Shown here in pieces: positions 17,108 through 26,089 of a stretch of 64,000 bases of DNA. Location: positions 248,001 through 312,000 of the forward strand of contig NZ_JABMCC010000111.1 of assembly GCF_013359905.1 (NCBI RefSeq), read 5' to 3'. How positions within the stretch are numbered: the stretch's first letter is position 1; each line of letters starts with the position of its first letter. The notes beneath the pieces were generated by a model. That model did no database searches. It was not told the origin of the DNA and saw only the letters and a program-made list of their open reading frames with translations. Source of the DNA: Paenibacillus taichungensis (GTDB taxonomy: Bacteria > Bacillota > Bacilli > Paenibacillales > Paenibacillaceae). The position numbers and the translations under genes were made by a program.

Positions 17108-17446
17108 TTACAGATGCCGCATCTGTTTCTCTGCAAAGTTTCCGACCCACGGCAGCTTAAGCCATTTGCCTTGCAGACTGGTCACCACCATGAGAAGCCA
17201 GACCACCACACCAAGCAGGGACAACAGTGATGCCAGCAATGGCCCAAACAGTGGGAGAAATGCACACAACACATGACCGACCATAATGAGGCCAAATACC
17301 GTAACGGATTGAAGGGCATGAAACAGAACGAATCGGCTTCGTTTTTCTACAGCCAGAAAGACGATTCCACCTACAAAAGTGAACAGATAACAGAGCATGC
17401 CGGCAATATTTTCATCCAGACCGCTTGATGATTTCATGGGGGACAT
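17108..17446 (-). CDS. DUF4870-family small membrane protein
   Basis: A 112-residue protein with three membrane segments (about 14-34, 42-60 and 68-92). The DUF4870 pattern is clear: LDENIAGMLCYLFTFVGGIVFL, then SRFVLFHALQSVTVFG. The role is unknown in the family. AAAGGAGG lies before ATG 17446. Single gene. Confidence 0.85.
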   Translation of the reverse strand: MSPMKSSSGLDENIAGMLCYLFTFVGGIVFLAVEKRSRFVLFHALQSVTVFGLIMVGHVLCAFLPLFGPLLASLLSLLGVVVWLLMVVTSLQGKWLKLPWVGNFAEKQMRHL

Positions 17447-17537
17447 TCGGTCCAGCCTCCTTTGTCCTTTTTAACTAGGTTATGAGAGAGGTGGACAGAA
17501 CTGAACCGGATGGGACGAAATGTATCTTTGCTAGCTT

Positions 17538-17580
17538 AAAAGGGACATGTTCCTAATACTGCCTTGGAACATGCCCCTTT
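17538..17580 (-). terminator. Terminator for the 17600-17881 gene
   Basis: AAAGGGACATGTTCC and GGAACATGCCCCTTT pair with one mismatch; leftwards the stem ends in CCCTTTT. Confidence 0.65.
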
Positions 17581-17599
17581 CCTTGCCTCATTATAGAAC

Positions 17600-17881
17600 T
17601 TAACGATCGCCACGCTGAAAGTGTTTTCGTGGGTGGGTGATCTTGCCGATTTTATCGGTGTCATTCTCTTTAGGAACCAAGCGCTCGTCAGTACGACCTT
17701 CGTGATGGTTGTCAAAAGCGAATTCTGTCAGTTCCCATTCTGTCTTGCCCAGAACGGGATCGGCCGGGAAGTGTTGTCCCCGGTGCAGATGTTCTTCTTG
17801 TCCAGCCTCATTGGTGTATATTCCGTCCACTTCCACCTTTTCATGTGAAAGGGGCAGCATTTCTTTATCTTTCTCAGCCAT
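17600..17881 (-). CDS. Unknown 93-residue hydrophilic protein
   Basis: A charged, His- and Asp/Glu-rich soluble protein (EEHLHRGQHFPADPVLG, AFDNHHEGRTDERLVPKEND) with no recognised domain; it carries no transposase features. Support: AAGGAGG eight bases before ATG 17881 and a terminator downstream. It may be a stress or sporulation-related small protein, but that is a guess. Confidence 0.65.
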   Translation of the reverse strand: MAEKDKEMLPLSHEKVEVDGIYTNEAGQEEHLHRGQHFPADPVLGKTEWELTEFAFDNHHEGRTDERLVPKENDTDKIGKITHPRKHFQRGDR

Positions 17882-18003
17882 GAAACAACGCCTCCTTAGA
17901 TCCCAGTAATTTAACTGTATGGGTTGTCCGTGATAATATCCCCCGAATAGTACAGTGTTATGCTGGATATATTAATTCCGTATAGAAGCAACGTATTTAT
18001 AAC

Positions 18004-18124
18004 ATATGATTCGGAATTAAACTTTTTGGGCATAAAAACCGTTATAAATATTAGGTAAAATCGTCAAGTCGTAAGATACTTCCGAATATGCTACAATAAG
18101 ATTATGATTCATTCCGAATCATAT
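18004..18124. repeat. Separated 14-bp inverted repeat with a local palindrome
   Basis: ATATGATTCGGAAT (18004-18017) is exactly inverted as ATTCCGAATCATAT (18111-18124). The right copy also pairs locally: TATGATTC (18103-18110), five bases, GAATCATA (18116-18123). The local palindrome starts at the expected transcription start of the promoter at 18089. Confidence 0.7.
18089..18097 (+). promoter_or_regulatory. Possible extended -10 promoter of the 62-residue gene
   Basis: TGCTACAAT is an extended -10 (TGnTACAAT). The -35 position holds only TCGTAA, so the call rests on the extension and on the gene that follows. Confidence 0.4.
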
Positions 18125-18278
18125 CGGGTATTTATAGTGTCAGGTACTTGCTTAAGCAAGGGTTCCCGACCTAAAGCTTGCTTTGAGCCGCGCACACAAC
18201 TTCATGGATGGCATTTAAGACTTATTCGGCATTCTCTAAACGGAGCATTCACTTTCAACGTTTTGGGAGGGAATTACA

Positions 18279-18467
18279 ATGGCAACGAAAGGTCACAATG
18301 AGGTCAAAGAAAGTTTGAGGGAAATGACTCGGATTTTCCGTCCTAAAGATCCAAAAAAATTCGTGAAGGAGTACGTGAGAAAATACCGGATTACGGGTGG
18401 ATACGAGGAAGAATTGACTTCTGTGGTTGAGCATGAGCTTGTCAAGATGGATTCTTCCGTGTCCTGA
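18279..18467 (+). CDS. Small unknown 62-residue protein
   Basis: A basic-then-acidic helical small protein (KESLREMTRIFRPKDPKKF, YVRKYRITGGYEEEL). No family is recognised. TTTTGGGAGGG precedes the ATG, and a clean terminator follows the stop, so it is a complete single-gene unit with a long (about 180-base) leader holding the palindrome described above. Confidence 0.7.
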   Translation: MATKGHNEVKESLREMTRIFRPKDPKKFVKEYVRKYRITGGYEEELTSVVEHELVKMDSSVS

Positions 18468-18507
18468 AACACACACAACTCTGATTATACTGTTCCGATA
18501 TGAATAG

Positions 18508-18549
18508 AACCGTCTCCCGGGCATCACGCTCCGGCAGACGGTTTTTTTT
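18508..18549 (+). terminator. Rho-independent terminator
   Basis: AACCGTCT (18508-18515) and AGACGGTT (18536-18543) followed by TTTTTT. Confidence 0.9.
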
Positions 18550-18705
18550 GTGTAGAAAATCGTATGTATATATATTTTTACAAAGATGAACCAGCTCGTC
18601 CAAAAAATAAACTCAATAAGCTGTTAAGCTTTCCCTCTACTTTTGGGGGCTTTGTTTCGATCCTACTGCATATACATGGAAGTACAGATATGGCAGGAAG
18701 GATGA

Positions 18706-19467
18706 ATGCAAGTGGACCCTATTTTAAAAACAAAAGAAGAGATTGGCTACATGCGGGAAGCGGGGCGAATCCTGCGAAGCTGTCACGAGCATATTGAAAA
18801 GTGGCTGGCCCCCGGTGTAACAACAGGAGATATTGATGAACGGGTGGAGGCTCTTCTAGCTGAAAGAGGAGCTACACCTGAGCAAAAAGGGTACAAAGGT
18901 TATCCTTACGCTACATGCGCTTCAGTTAATGAGGTGGTTTGCCACGGCTTCCCTAATGACCGGAAACTGGCCGAAGGGGATGTGGTGACTATTGATATGG
19001 TGGTAAACAAAGACGGCTGGCTTGCCGATTCTGCATGGACGTATGGGATCGGTGAACAACGCAGGTCCATACGCAAACTAATGAATCGAACCGAAAGGGC
19101 GCTTCATAAGGCGATAGCACAGGCTGTGCCAGGAAATACGCTGGGGGATATCGGTAACGCGATTGAACGGACAGCAAGGCTGTATCGCTACGGGATTGTG
19201 AAGCCTCTGATTGGCCATGGGATCGGTCAATACATCCATGAACCCCCGAACGTCCTCCCTTACGGGAAACGCAGGACGGGCATGATGCTGACAGAAGGGA
19301 TGGTCATCACCATTGAACCCATATTTACAAAAGGCAGTTCAGGGGCGGTTGTATGGGATGAGGATGGCTGGACGGTGAGAACAGTGGATGGAAGCTGGGG
19401 CGTCCAGTATGAGCATACGATTGCCATCACAAGTGATGGTCCTCTTATACTAACTGACGGTACTTAG
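18706..19467 (+). CDS. map: Type I methionine aminopeptidase
   Basis: A 253-residue dinuclear-metal peptidase that removes the initiator Met from new proteins. All metal ligands are present: D97, D108, H171, E204 and E236. The substrate-contact histidines H80 (VCHGFP) and H178 (YIHEP) are also there. It is not beside secY/adk/infA, so it is probably a second copy in addition to the ribosomal-operon map, similar to Bacillus YflG. AGGAAGGA precedes ATG 18706. Single gene. Confidence 0.92.
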   Translation: MQVDPILKTKEEIGYMREAGRILRSCHEHIEKWLAPGVTTGDIDERVEALLAERGATPEQKGYKGYPYATCASVNEVVCHGFPNDRKLAEGDVVTIDMVVNKDGWLADSAWTYGIGEQRRSIRKLMNRTERALHKAIAQAVPGNTLGDIGNAIERTARLYRYGIVKPLIGHGIGQYIHEPPNVLPYGKRRTGMMLTEGMVITIEPIFTKGSSGAVVWDEDGWTVRTVDGSWGVQYEHTIAITSDGPLILTDGT

Positions 19468-19780
19468 ACGCTGTATCTATGGAAAGCTGGTAAGAAAGTT
19501 GGTTAATGGTGGCCGGGATGTTCAATAGGTCAGGCTCCATGCCGTTTGGTTCTAAAAGGGAGCGGTATGGGGCTTTACTACGGCTTCCAGTAGTTGTAAA
19601 AGAGACAACCTGCTGCATGCTTTTCTTTTTTGCATAATACTGCATGTTTTCAATGTGAGAAATATCGGCAAAAAAATCAATTTCATCACCGAAATTTGGC
19701 AAAAATTTTCAAAAGTAGAGAGTAATATTTTTAACTGAAATCGGTTACAAATCAAGTTGTGGTGCGGTTTTTTACATATA
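19468..19780. other. Non-coding stretch ahead of the oxidase promoter
   Basis: No supported gene. Short leftward frames here start with TTG or lack ribosome sites. The map terminator is not clear-cut. Confidence 0.4.
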
Positions 19781-19839
19781 GTGAACAATTTGTGAACATG
19801 TGTCCAAAGATTGACAAAATCATACCCTCAACTTATATT
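19781..19839 (+). promoter_or_regulatory. Promoter of the cta operon with an upstream direct repeat
   Basis: Sigma-A promoter TTGACA (19811-19816), 17-bp spacer, TATATT (19834-19839). Just upstream, GTGAACA occurs twice (19781-19787 and 19792-19798), 11 bases apart, which is one helical turn, so a protein could read both on the same face. The leader to ctaC is about 200 bases. Confidence 0.75.
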
Positions 19840-20047
19840 TAATAAGTGATTGAACCATATAGAATGAATTGGAAGAATGCGCAGACATGCCCTTAGCAGG
19901 AAATGACGGGAGTGGTGGAAGCGTTATTTTTGTAAGCATTCTGTATGTCGGACAGGATTACGTGTATCGTGCTGAAATGAACTGATTTGAGTTTTATTCG
20001 GGCGACAACGGCAATCTACGAAAATGTTAAAAAAGTGGGGTAGATCA

Positions 20048-21100
20048 ATGATGAAACAGTGGCAGGTTGCAAAGCGAATTCTCCCCTTGCTGGCGGTGTT
20101 CTCTTTGCTGCTATCCGCATGCGGGCGGGAAGACTTGTCGGTAATGAAACCTCAGGGTCCTGTGGCGCAAGGCCAATATGATCTGATGAAGCTGTCCATT
20201 ACGATTATGATCGTGGTGCTCATCATTGTATTTGCTATTGCTGCGTATGTGTTGATCCGGTTTCGCAGACGAGCCGGGCAGAATGAAGTGCCCGAACAGG
20301 TTGAAGGTAATTTCAAGCTGGAAGTAATATGGACAGCCATTCCGTTGTTGCTTGTTATCGTTCTGGCAGTACCGACGGTAAAAACGATTTTTGCCCAAGG
20401 CGAAGATCTGTCCAACGACAAAAATGCAATTCAGGTCAAAGTCACCTCGCATCAGTACTGGTGGGAATTCACTTATCCTCAATATGACGTAACCACCGCT
20501 CAAGATCTCATCATCCCGACCGGAAAGAAAATCGCATTCGAATTGAAAACCGCTGACGTGCTTCACTCCTTCTGGGTGCCGTCACTTGCGGGTAAAATGG
20601 ACACAAACCCGGATGGAACGCTTAACAAGTTCAGCTTCTCGGCGCCAAATGAAGGCGTTTACCGAGGGAAATGTGCTGAATTATGCGGCAGGTCACATGC
20701 CTTCATGGAATTCAAGGTAAAAGCGGTCAGCCAGGAATCCTTTGACAAATGGGTCAATGAAATGAAAGCTCCGGCGGTACTTCCGGAAGATACCCAATTG
20801 GCTGAGAAGTTCAAAACGAACTGCCTTTCTTGCCATGCAGTTGGGGATCAGGGCGGACCAGTTGCGCCTAACCTTACAGGTATCGGTGGCAAGCAATCCG
20901 TAGCAGGTATTCTGCTGAACCAGGGCGAAGGCCAGGAAGACGGTAATCCGGTGCTGGACAACATGAAAGAATGGCTCCATGATCCACAATCCGTGAAGCC
21001 AGGCAATACGATGCCTAATCCGAAAGACCTTGGACTCACAGATGAAGAAATCGACGGAATTGCCGAATATTTGGCCAACTACAAATTGGACTATGAATAG
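20048..21100 (+). CDS. ctaC: Cytochrome c oxidase subunit II with fused cytochrome c (caa3 type)
   Basis: A 350-residue lipoprotein subunit. The lipobox is LLSAC25. Two membrane helices follow (about 45-70 and 85-110), then the CuA cupredoxin domain with ligands H173, C209, C213, H217 and M220 (CAELCGRSHAFM). The C-terminal cytochrome c domain has C259-x2-C262-H263 and a likely axial Met322 (NTMPNP). It takes electrons from cytochrome c or its own heme and passes them to subunit I. I chose ATG 20048 (GGGGTAGATCA before it) over an ATG at 20024 that has no site. First gene of ctaCDEFG. Confidence 0.96.
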   Translation: MMKQWQVAKRILPLLAVFSLLLSACGREDLSVMKPQGPVAQGQYDLMKLSITIMIVVLIIVFAIAAYVLIRFRRRAGQNEVPEQVEGNFKLEVIWTAIPLLLVIVLAVPTVKTIFAQGEDLSNDKNAIQVKVTSHQYWWEFTYPQYDVTTAQDLIIPTGKKIAFELKTADVLHSFWVPSLAGKMDTNPDGTLNKFSFSAPNEGVYRGKCAELCGRSHAFMEFKVKAVSQESFDKWVNEMKAPAVLPEDTQLAEKFKTNCLSCHAVGDQGGPVAPNLTGIGGKQSVAGILLNQGEGQEDGNPVLDNMKEWLHDPQSVKPGNTMPNPKDLGLTDEEIDGIAEYLANYKLDYE

Positions 21101-21132
21101 AACAGCAAGGACGAAGAAGGGGGTACACAACC

Positions 21133-23022
21133 TTGGCTCATGCTCATAGCGTCAAGCGGTATAGGGGCTTGATGGATTGGATTACCACCGTCGATCACAA
21201 AAAAATCGCCGTGCTCTACTTAATTGCAGGTGGATTTTTCTTTGGAATCGGCGGCATTGAAGCCATTTTGATTCGGATTCAGCTCATGAAACCGATGAAT
21301 GATTTTGTGTCGGCGCAGGTCTTCAACGAATTGATTACGATGCACGGAACAACAATGATATTCCTTGGTGTCATGCCTATTATTTTTGCCGTTATGAATG
21401 CCGTTGTGCCTTTGCAGATTGGGGCACGGGACGTTGCTTTCCCTTTTGTTAACGCGCTTGGTTTCTGGACGTTCCTGTTTGGCGGACTGCTCTTGAACCT
21501 GAGCTGGTTGATGGGAGGGGCACCGGATGCCGGCTGGACTTCGTATACGCCACTATCTGGCAGCGAGTACAGTGGCACGCACGGTGTGGACTTCTACACG
21601 ATAGGTCTCCAGATCGCCGGTCTAGGGACACTCATCGGGGGCATTAACTTTCTCGCCACCATCATTACGATGCGTGCGCCGGGAATGTCCTATATGCGGA
21701 TGCCGATGTTTACCTGGACCACATTTATTACATCAGCCATCATTCTTTTTGCATTCCCTGCCATTACGGTAGGACTTGTACTGTTAACGTTTGACCGTAT
21801 ACTGGGGGCGAATTTCTTCGATGTTGCAGGTGGCGGTAACCCGGTACTCTGGCAGCATATCTTCTGGATCTTCGGGCACCCTGAAGTATACATTCTCATT
21901 TTGCCGGCATTTGGTATTATCTCAGAGGTTATTCCAACCTTTGCACGTAAAAGATTGTTCGGATACAGCTCCATGGTATTTGCAACTATCCTGATTGCCT
22001 TTCTGGGATTCATGGTATGGGCGCATCACATGTTTACGACAGGTCTGGGGACAGTCGCCAATGCATTGTTCTCGATCTCAACCATGCTGATTGCTGTACC
22101 AACAGGGATCAAAATATTTAACTGGCTCTTCACGATGTGGGGCGGACAGATCCGTTTTACAGCGGCAAACCTGTTTGCTGTTGGATTCGTTCCAACCTTC
22201 GTTATGGGCGGGGTAACGGGTGTCATGCTGGCCTCTGCGCCTGCGGATTTCCAGTTCCATGATACGTACTTTGTTGTGGCTCACTTCCATTACGTTATCG
22301 TTGGTGGATTGGTGCTAGGTTTGTTCTCGGGGCTACATTACTGGTGGCCGAAGATGTTCGGTCGTGTCCTGAGCGAAACGCTCGGGAAGTGGACGTTCTG
22401 GACGTTCATGATCGGTTTCCAACTAACGTTCTTCGTACAGCATTTCCTTGGTTTGATGGGGATGCAGCGCCGGATCGTTACATATTTGCCGAATCAGGAT
22501 TTCGACCTGCTCAACCTGGTCAGCTCCGTTGGTGCATTCCTGATGGGTGTTGGGGTTATCATGTTCCTCGTGAACATCGTGATCACAACGAGAAAACCAG
22601 CAGACGCACCGAATGATCCGTGGGAAGATGGCCGTACGTTGGAATGGTCGATTCCTTCTCCGCCGCCGGAATACAACTTTAAGCAGACGCCTCTGGTACG
22701 TGGAATCGATGCATATTGGAAGGAAAAGATGGCAGGACATACGGAGATGACACCGGCTGAACCTGTAGGTTCGATCCATATGCCGTCAGCGACGCCGCTA
22801 CCGTTTGTTATGTCTGTCGGTATATTCATTGCCGGACTTGGTCTCATGTTCAGCAAAGATGATTTTGGCAATGCGTTTATGAACGGATTGTTCAACAATT
22901 ATATTGTGGTCATTATTGGCCTTCTGATTACATTTGGTGCGATGGCACTGCGGTCACTCTACGATGACCATGGCTGGCATATTGAACCGGAGGATCAGGA
23001 TGAGAAGGGGGTTAGAACATGA
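21133..23022 (+). CDS. ctaD: Cytochrome c oxidase subunit I
   Basis: A 629-residue heme-copper oxidase core with about 14 membrane helices. The heme and CuB ligand regions are present: TMHGTTMIF (low-spin heme), HPEVYI with the CuB His-Tyr crosslink, WAHHMFTTG, and HDTYFVVAHFHYV. It reduces oxygen to water and pumps protons. The start is TTG 21133, set by AAGGGGGT upstream and by the conserved AHAHSVKRYRGLMDW N-terminus. It overlaps ctaE by four bases. Confidence 0.96.
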   Translation: MAHAHSVKRYRGLMDWITTVDHKKIAVLYLIAGGFFFGIGGIEAILIRIQLMKPMNDFVSAQVFNELITMHGTTMIFLGVMPIIFAVMNAVVPLQIGARDVAFPFVNALGFWTFLFGGLLLNLSWLMGGAPDAGWTSYTPLSGSEYSGTHGVDFYTIGLQIAGLGTLIGGINFLATIITMRAPGMSYMRMPMFTWTTFITSAIILFAFPAITVGLVLLTFDRILGANFFDVAGGGNPVLWQHIFWIFGHPEVYILILPAFGIISEVIPTFARKRLFGYSSMVFATILIAFLGFMVWAHHMFTTGLGTVANALFSISTMLIAVPTGIKIFNWLFTMWGGQIRFTAANLFAVGFVPTFVMGGVTGVMLASAPADFQFHDTYFVVAHFHYVIVGGLVLGLFSGLHYWWPKMFGRVLSETLGKWTFWTFMIGFQLTFFVQHFLGLMGMQRRIVTYLPNQDFDLLNLVSSVGAFLMGVGVIMFLVNIVITTRKPADAPNDPWEDGRTLEWSIPSPPPEYNFKQTPLVRGIDAYWKEKMAGHTEMTPAEPVGSIHMPSATPLPFVMSVGIFIAGLGLMFSKDDFGNAFMNGLFNNYIVVIIGLLITFGAMALRSLYDDHGWHIEPEDQDEKGVRT

Positions 23023-23645
23023 CAACTTCACATGCCGAACCGGCAAACGGCAAATTGCCGCATGAGCCGGAGAAAGCAACGTTGGAAGGACGCAACAAGC
23101 TTATTGGCTTCTGGTTGTTCCTTGGCGGCGAGACCGTATTGTTCGGAACCCTCTTCGCAACCTTTTTGGCCCTCCGCGGCCAAACGAATGACGGACCGAC
23201 GGCGAATGAATTGTTTCATCTGCCACTCGTGGCTGCCGCAACCTTTATTCTCTTGGTCAGCAGTTTGACAAGTGTATTCGCTATTCAGGCTATGCACCGT
23301 GGGAAACGTAACGCTCTTGCATTATGGTTGGGAATAACCGTTCTGCTGGGTCTCGGATTTCTCTGTATTGAAATTTATGAGTTCTATGAATATGTGGTGC
23401 ATAAAGAATTCGGGATGACCACAAGTGCATTCAGCTCAGCGTTCTATACACTGGTTGGGTTCCACGGAGCGCACGTTGCATTTGGTATTATGTGGATCGG
23501 GCTCATTATTGGGCAACTGTTCAGAAAAGGATTAACGGTCGTAACTGCACCTAAAGTATACGTCTCCGCAATGTACTGGCACTTTATTGACGTGGTCTGG
23601 GTGTTTATCTTTACGGTCGTGTACCTGCTCGGAAAGGTGGGGTAA
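23019..23645 (+). CDS. ctaE: Cytochrome c oxidase subunit III
   Basis: A 208-residue membrane subunit with five helices (short bacterial form). Typical blocks: KLIGFWLFLGGETVLFG at the start, GFHGAHVAFGIMWI, and MYWHFIDVVWVFIFTVVYL at the end. It supports proton uptake and stability of subunit I. ATG overlaps the ctaD stop (ATGA), with AGAAGGGGG inside ctaD as ribosome site, so translation is probably coupled. Confidence 0.95.
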   Translation: MTTSHAEPANGKLPHEPEKATLEGRNKLIGFWLFLGGETVLFGTLFATFLALRGQTNDGPTANELFHLPLVAAATFILLVSSLTSVFAIQAMHRGKRNALALWLGITVLLGLGFLCIEIYEFYEYVVHKEFGMTTSAFSSAFYTLVGFHGAHVAFGIMWIGLIIGQLFRKGLTVVTAPKVYVSAMYWHFIDVVWVFIFTVVYLLGKVG

Positions 23646-23648
23646 CAC

Positions 23649-23969
23649 ATGTCGGTACAGGATAAGAGTGATCAGCAGCCTGTGAAGCATCGTCACCGGG
23701 CGGAAGGTCCACAGAAACACGTCGTTGTTTTTATCTTCTCGATCGTCCTGACGCTAATTGCGTTCGCGGCTGCTGCCGCGGGAGGAGTTAATACGACCTT
23801 TACCATTATTATATTGGTGGTTATGGCGATCCTGCAGGTGTTTGTACAGCTCGGTTACTGGATGCACTTGAAGGATAAAGGGCATTTGATGCCGATTCTG
23901 TTCATGTGCTTCGGATTTTTCGTAGCTTTTACGTGCATCATTATGGCACTCTATTGGGTTTGGTGGTAA
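23649..23969 (+). CDS. ctaF: Cytochrome c oxidase subunit IV (CtaF-type)
   Basis: A 106-residue protein with three membrane helices and the family pattern (HVVVFIFSIVLTLIAF, QLGYWMHLKDK, AFTCIIMALYW). It is the small accessory subunit of aa3/caa3 oxidases. It starts three bases after ctaE and ends before ctaG. Confidence 0.92.
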   Translation: MSVQDKSDQQPVKHRHRAEGPQKHVVVFIFSIVLTLIAFAAAAAGGVNTTFTIIILVVMAILQVFVQLGYWMHLKDKGHLMPILFMCFGFFVAFTCIIMALYWVWW

Positions 23970-24075
23970 AAGAGATGGCGGCGGCGCAGTGTCGCCGTCT
24001 TTTCCCCTTTTAGGCGAACCAATCCGTCAATGGATTCAGGCAACAACCAAATCAGGTCACGGGGAGGTCTCCCGT

Positions 24076-24999
24076 ATGCTCGGGTTGCAATATTTTAGTT
24101 TCAACGATTTATGGAGTCCACTTATTCTGGCGTTGTTCCTGCTCATTGCCGCAGCTTACCTGGTGCTCGTTGGTCCTTTCAGTGAGCGGATCAAGGGGGC
24201 AGATCAGGCCACGGCTGCACAGAAAATGATGTTTATCACAGGGCTTACGGTGTTGTATCTTGCACAAGCGGGGCCATTCAATCTGCTGGGGCATGTGATG
24301 TTCAGCTTCCATATGGTGAGTATGGCTCTGTCCTATCTGGTAGCGCCACCGTTACTGATGAAGGGATTGCCCCTTTGGGTATGGCGTGGGATCATCCGGT
24401 GGCTGCCGACACGGCAGTTATCTTTTTTGGCGCATCCAATCGTGGCGGCTGTGCTGTTTAACGGATTGTTCTCGTTATATCATCTACCCGTGGTACATGA
24501 TTACGTGATGTTAAATTTTACGGTTCATCGTTTGTATTACATTGTACTTTTTATTACTTCCATGCTGATGTGGTGGACGCTGCTCAATCCGTTGCCGGAA
24601 GGTAGACAAGCTTCGGGATTGTCCAAGATTGGATTTATTTTTCTGAACATGGTGCTTCTGACACCAGCTTGTGGACTGATTATTTTTGCCTCCGAACCGT
24701 TGTATGCGACCTACAGCAATCCTGCCGTATGGGCTGAGGCAATGCGGTATTGTGTATCTGGCGATTCTACGGCATTGCTGCGTTCGTTCGGTGGACCGGC
24801 GTTCTTCAACTTCCTATCTTCTGCCAAGGAGGATCAGCAGGTGGGCGGTATTTTGATGAAATTCATACAGGAAGGCATCTTTGTTTCCATGCTCGCGTAT
24901 GTCTTTTTCCAATGGTACCGCAAGGAAAAACGGGAAGATGATGATGATCCTTACCCTGTAGAGAAAACGGGAGGACCGCTTAATCCTGCAGCGAAATAA
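24076..24999 (+). CDS. ctaG: Cytochrome c oxidase assembly factor CtaG (caa3_CtaG family)
   Basis: A 307-residue membrane protein with seven helices of the caa3_CtaG family; in Bacillus it is needed for copper insertion into the caa3 oxidase. Key blocks: LLGHVMFSFHMVSMALSYLVAPPL, split here, and VHRLYYIVLFITSMLMWW. ATG 24076 is chosen because GGGGAGG sits ten bases ahead; an earlier in-frame ATG at 23989 would add 29 non-membrane residues without a site. Last oxidase-specific gene of the operon. Confidence 0.92.
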   Translation: MLGLQYFSFNDLWSPLILALFLLIAAAYLVLVGPFSERIKGADQATAAQKMMFITGLTVLYLAQAGPFNLLGHVMFSFHMVSMALSYLVAPPLLMKGLPLWVWRGIIRWLPTRQLSFLAHPIVAAVLFNGLFSLYHLPVVHDYVMLNFTVHRLYYIVLFITSMLMWWTLLNPLPEGRQASGLSKIGFIFLNMVLLTPACGLIIFASEPLYATYSNPAVWAEAMRYCVSGDSTALLRSFGGPAFFNFLSSAKEDQQVGGILMKFIQEGIFVSMLAYVFFQWYRKEKREDDDDPYPVEKTGGPLNPAAK

Positions 25000-25035
25000 C
25001 ACAAGTTTTGTATGGACAAGAGGGGGAAACACACG

Positions 25036-25500
25036 ATGGATATGTATTTTCTGCTACCCACGATCAGTACTTCTTTCATTGTGATTAGCGCGGTGCTGGT
25101 TGGAATTGGCTGGGTGCTAATTATCCGTGGCAAACGGGAGGCGCACCAAACCGCGATGATTGCAGGGGCCATTGCTGCCCTTCTGTTCTTTGTCATTTAT
25201 ATGTCTCGTACCATCTTTGTCGGGAATACGGCTTGGGGTGGGGACCCGGAGATGGAGATTTTCTATCGAATATTTCTGATCTTTCATATTATCCTTGCCA
25301 CGGTGGCAGCGGTCTTCGGCATTTCCACTTTGGTGCTTGGGTTCAAAAAGAAATTCAAGACACATCGCCGCTGGGGAAGATTTACGTCCATGATCTGGTT
25401 TAGTAGTGCTATCACAGGCGTTATTGTATACGTTCTGTTGTACCTGCTGTATCCTGGTGGGCACACACGCCCGGTATGGGAGGTCATCCTGGGTGTTTAA
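25036..25500 (+). CDS. DUF420-family membrane protein (YozB/CtaM-like)
   Basis: A 154-residue protein with four membrane helices. The DUF420 signature is visible: LPTISTSFIVISAVLVGIGW, HQTAMIAGAI, FHIILATVAAV, and a final LLYLLYPGG. The staphylococcal homologue CtaM is needed for function of a heme-copper oxidase, and its position right after ctaG fits such a role. AGAGGGGG precedes ATG 25036; an upstream frame extension starts without a site. Confidence 0.88.
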   Translation: MDMYFLLPTISTSFIVISAVLVGIGWVLIIRGKREAHQTAMIAGAIAALLFFVIYMSRTIFVGNTAWGGDPEMEIFYRIFLIFHIILATVAAVFGISTLVLGFKKKFKTHRRWGRFTSMIWFSSAITGVIVYVLLYLLYPGGHTRPVWEVILGV

Positions 25501-25611
25501 TGTGATGAATTGAATTCTTTGAAAATATGAAAATGGATGTATCCACCCGTGGATTCGTCCAAGCTTCCTCTCGCATTCATTCATAGAATGAGATCGAGAG
25601 GGGGAAAACAA

Positions 25612-25983
25612 ATGAAAAAAACAGTCCATGTCAGTCAAACGTATCCACGTCTCACGGTGTATTCAGAAGAGGATTATCGCGAAAGAAGCAGAGTATATCG
25701 TGGTAACACGGGTCTCCGTAATCTGGATAACATTCTGGGTGGGGTAGAGAGCCTGCGTTTCTTCTCGACAAGTTCGAATGCAACGCTGGTTGTGTTTACG
25801 AGACCTAACTTTCAAGGCGGATTCCGCGTCTTTCGCGGGAACACCAACTTGAGAGATTTGGATGATCTGATTCGTGGCAATGATGTGGAATCTTTGATTT
25901 CCACCAATCAACGGCTTACTTTGGCCGAAATTCGTGCGATTCGCAGTAATCGCAGCCTGCCAAGTGGCTACAACCTCGTTTAA
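25612..25983 (+). CDS. Beta/gamma-crystallin-like protein
   Basis: A 123-residue protein built from two Greek-key-like repeats. Repeat 1 begins RLTVYSEEDYRERSRVYRG and repeat 2 begins TLVVFTRPNFQGGFRVFRG; each continues with NxxLRxLDD/N and ends in VESL plus Ser. The F/Y-x5-F-x-G start and the late Ser match the crystallin pattern. Microbial members often bind calcium and occur on spores or under stress (protein S, spherulin 3a). No signal peptide is present. ATG 25612 follows AGAGGGGG. Single gene with terminator. Confidence 0.72.
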   Translation: MKKTVHVSQTYPRLTVYSEEDYRERSRVYRGNTGLRNLDNILGGVESLRFFSTSSNATLVVFTRPNFQGGFRVFRGNTNLRDLDDLIRGNDVESLISTNQRLTLAEIRAIRSNRSLPSGYNLV

Positions 25984-26021
25984 GGATTAAACCTCTTCAG
26001 TATTCAGGTGCCGGAAAAAAG

Positions 26022-26073
26022 AAAGAGCTGTTTCGAATTGTGTTCGCACAATATCGGATACAGCTCTTTTTTT
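26022..26073. terminator. Bidirectional rho-independent terminator
   Basis: AAAGAGCTGT (26022-26031) and ACAGCTCTTT (26060-26069), T-run on the right and A-run on the left, between convergent genes. Confidence 0.88.
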
Positions 26074-26089
26074 GATTTGAGGAGTCATC

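Noticed and set aside
17600..17881. Transposase or mobile-element remnant
   Set aside because: No DDE or HTH features, inverted repeats or target duplication; it has its own ribosome site and terminator.
19445..19788. Leftward 78- and 85-residue frames after map
   Set aside because: No ribosome sites (one starts with TTG), overlapping each other in different frames, AT-rich promoter-like sequence.
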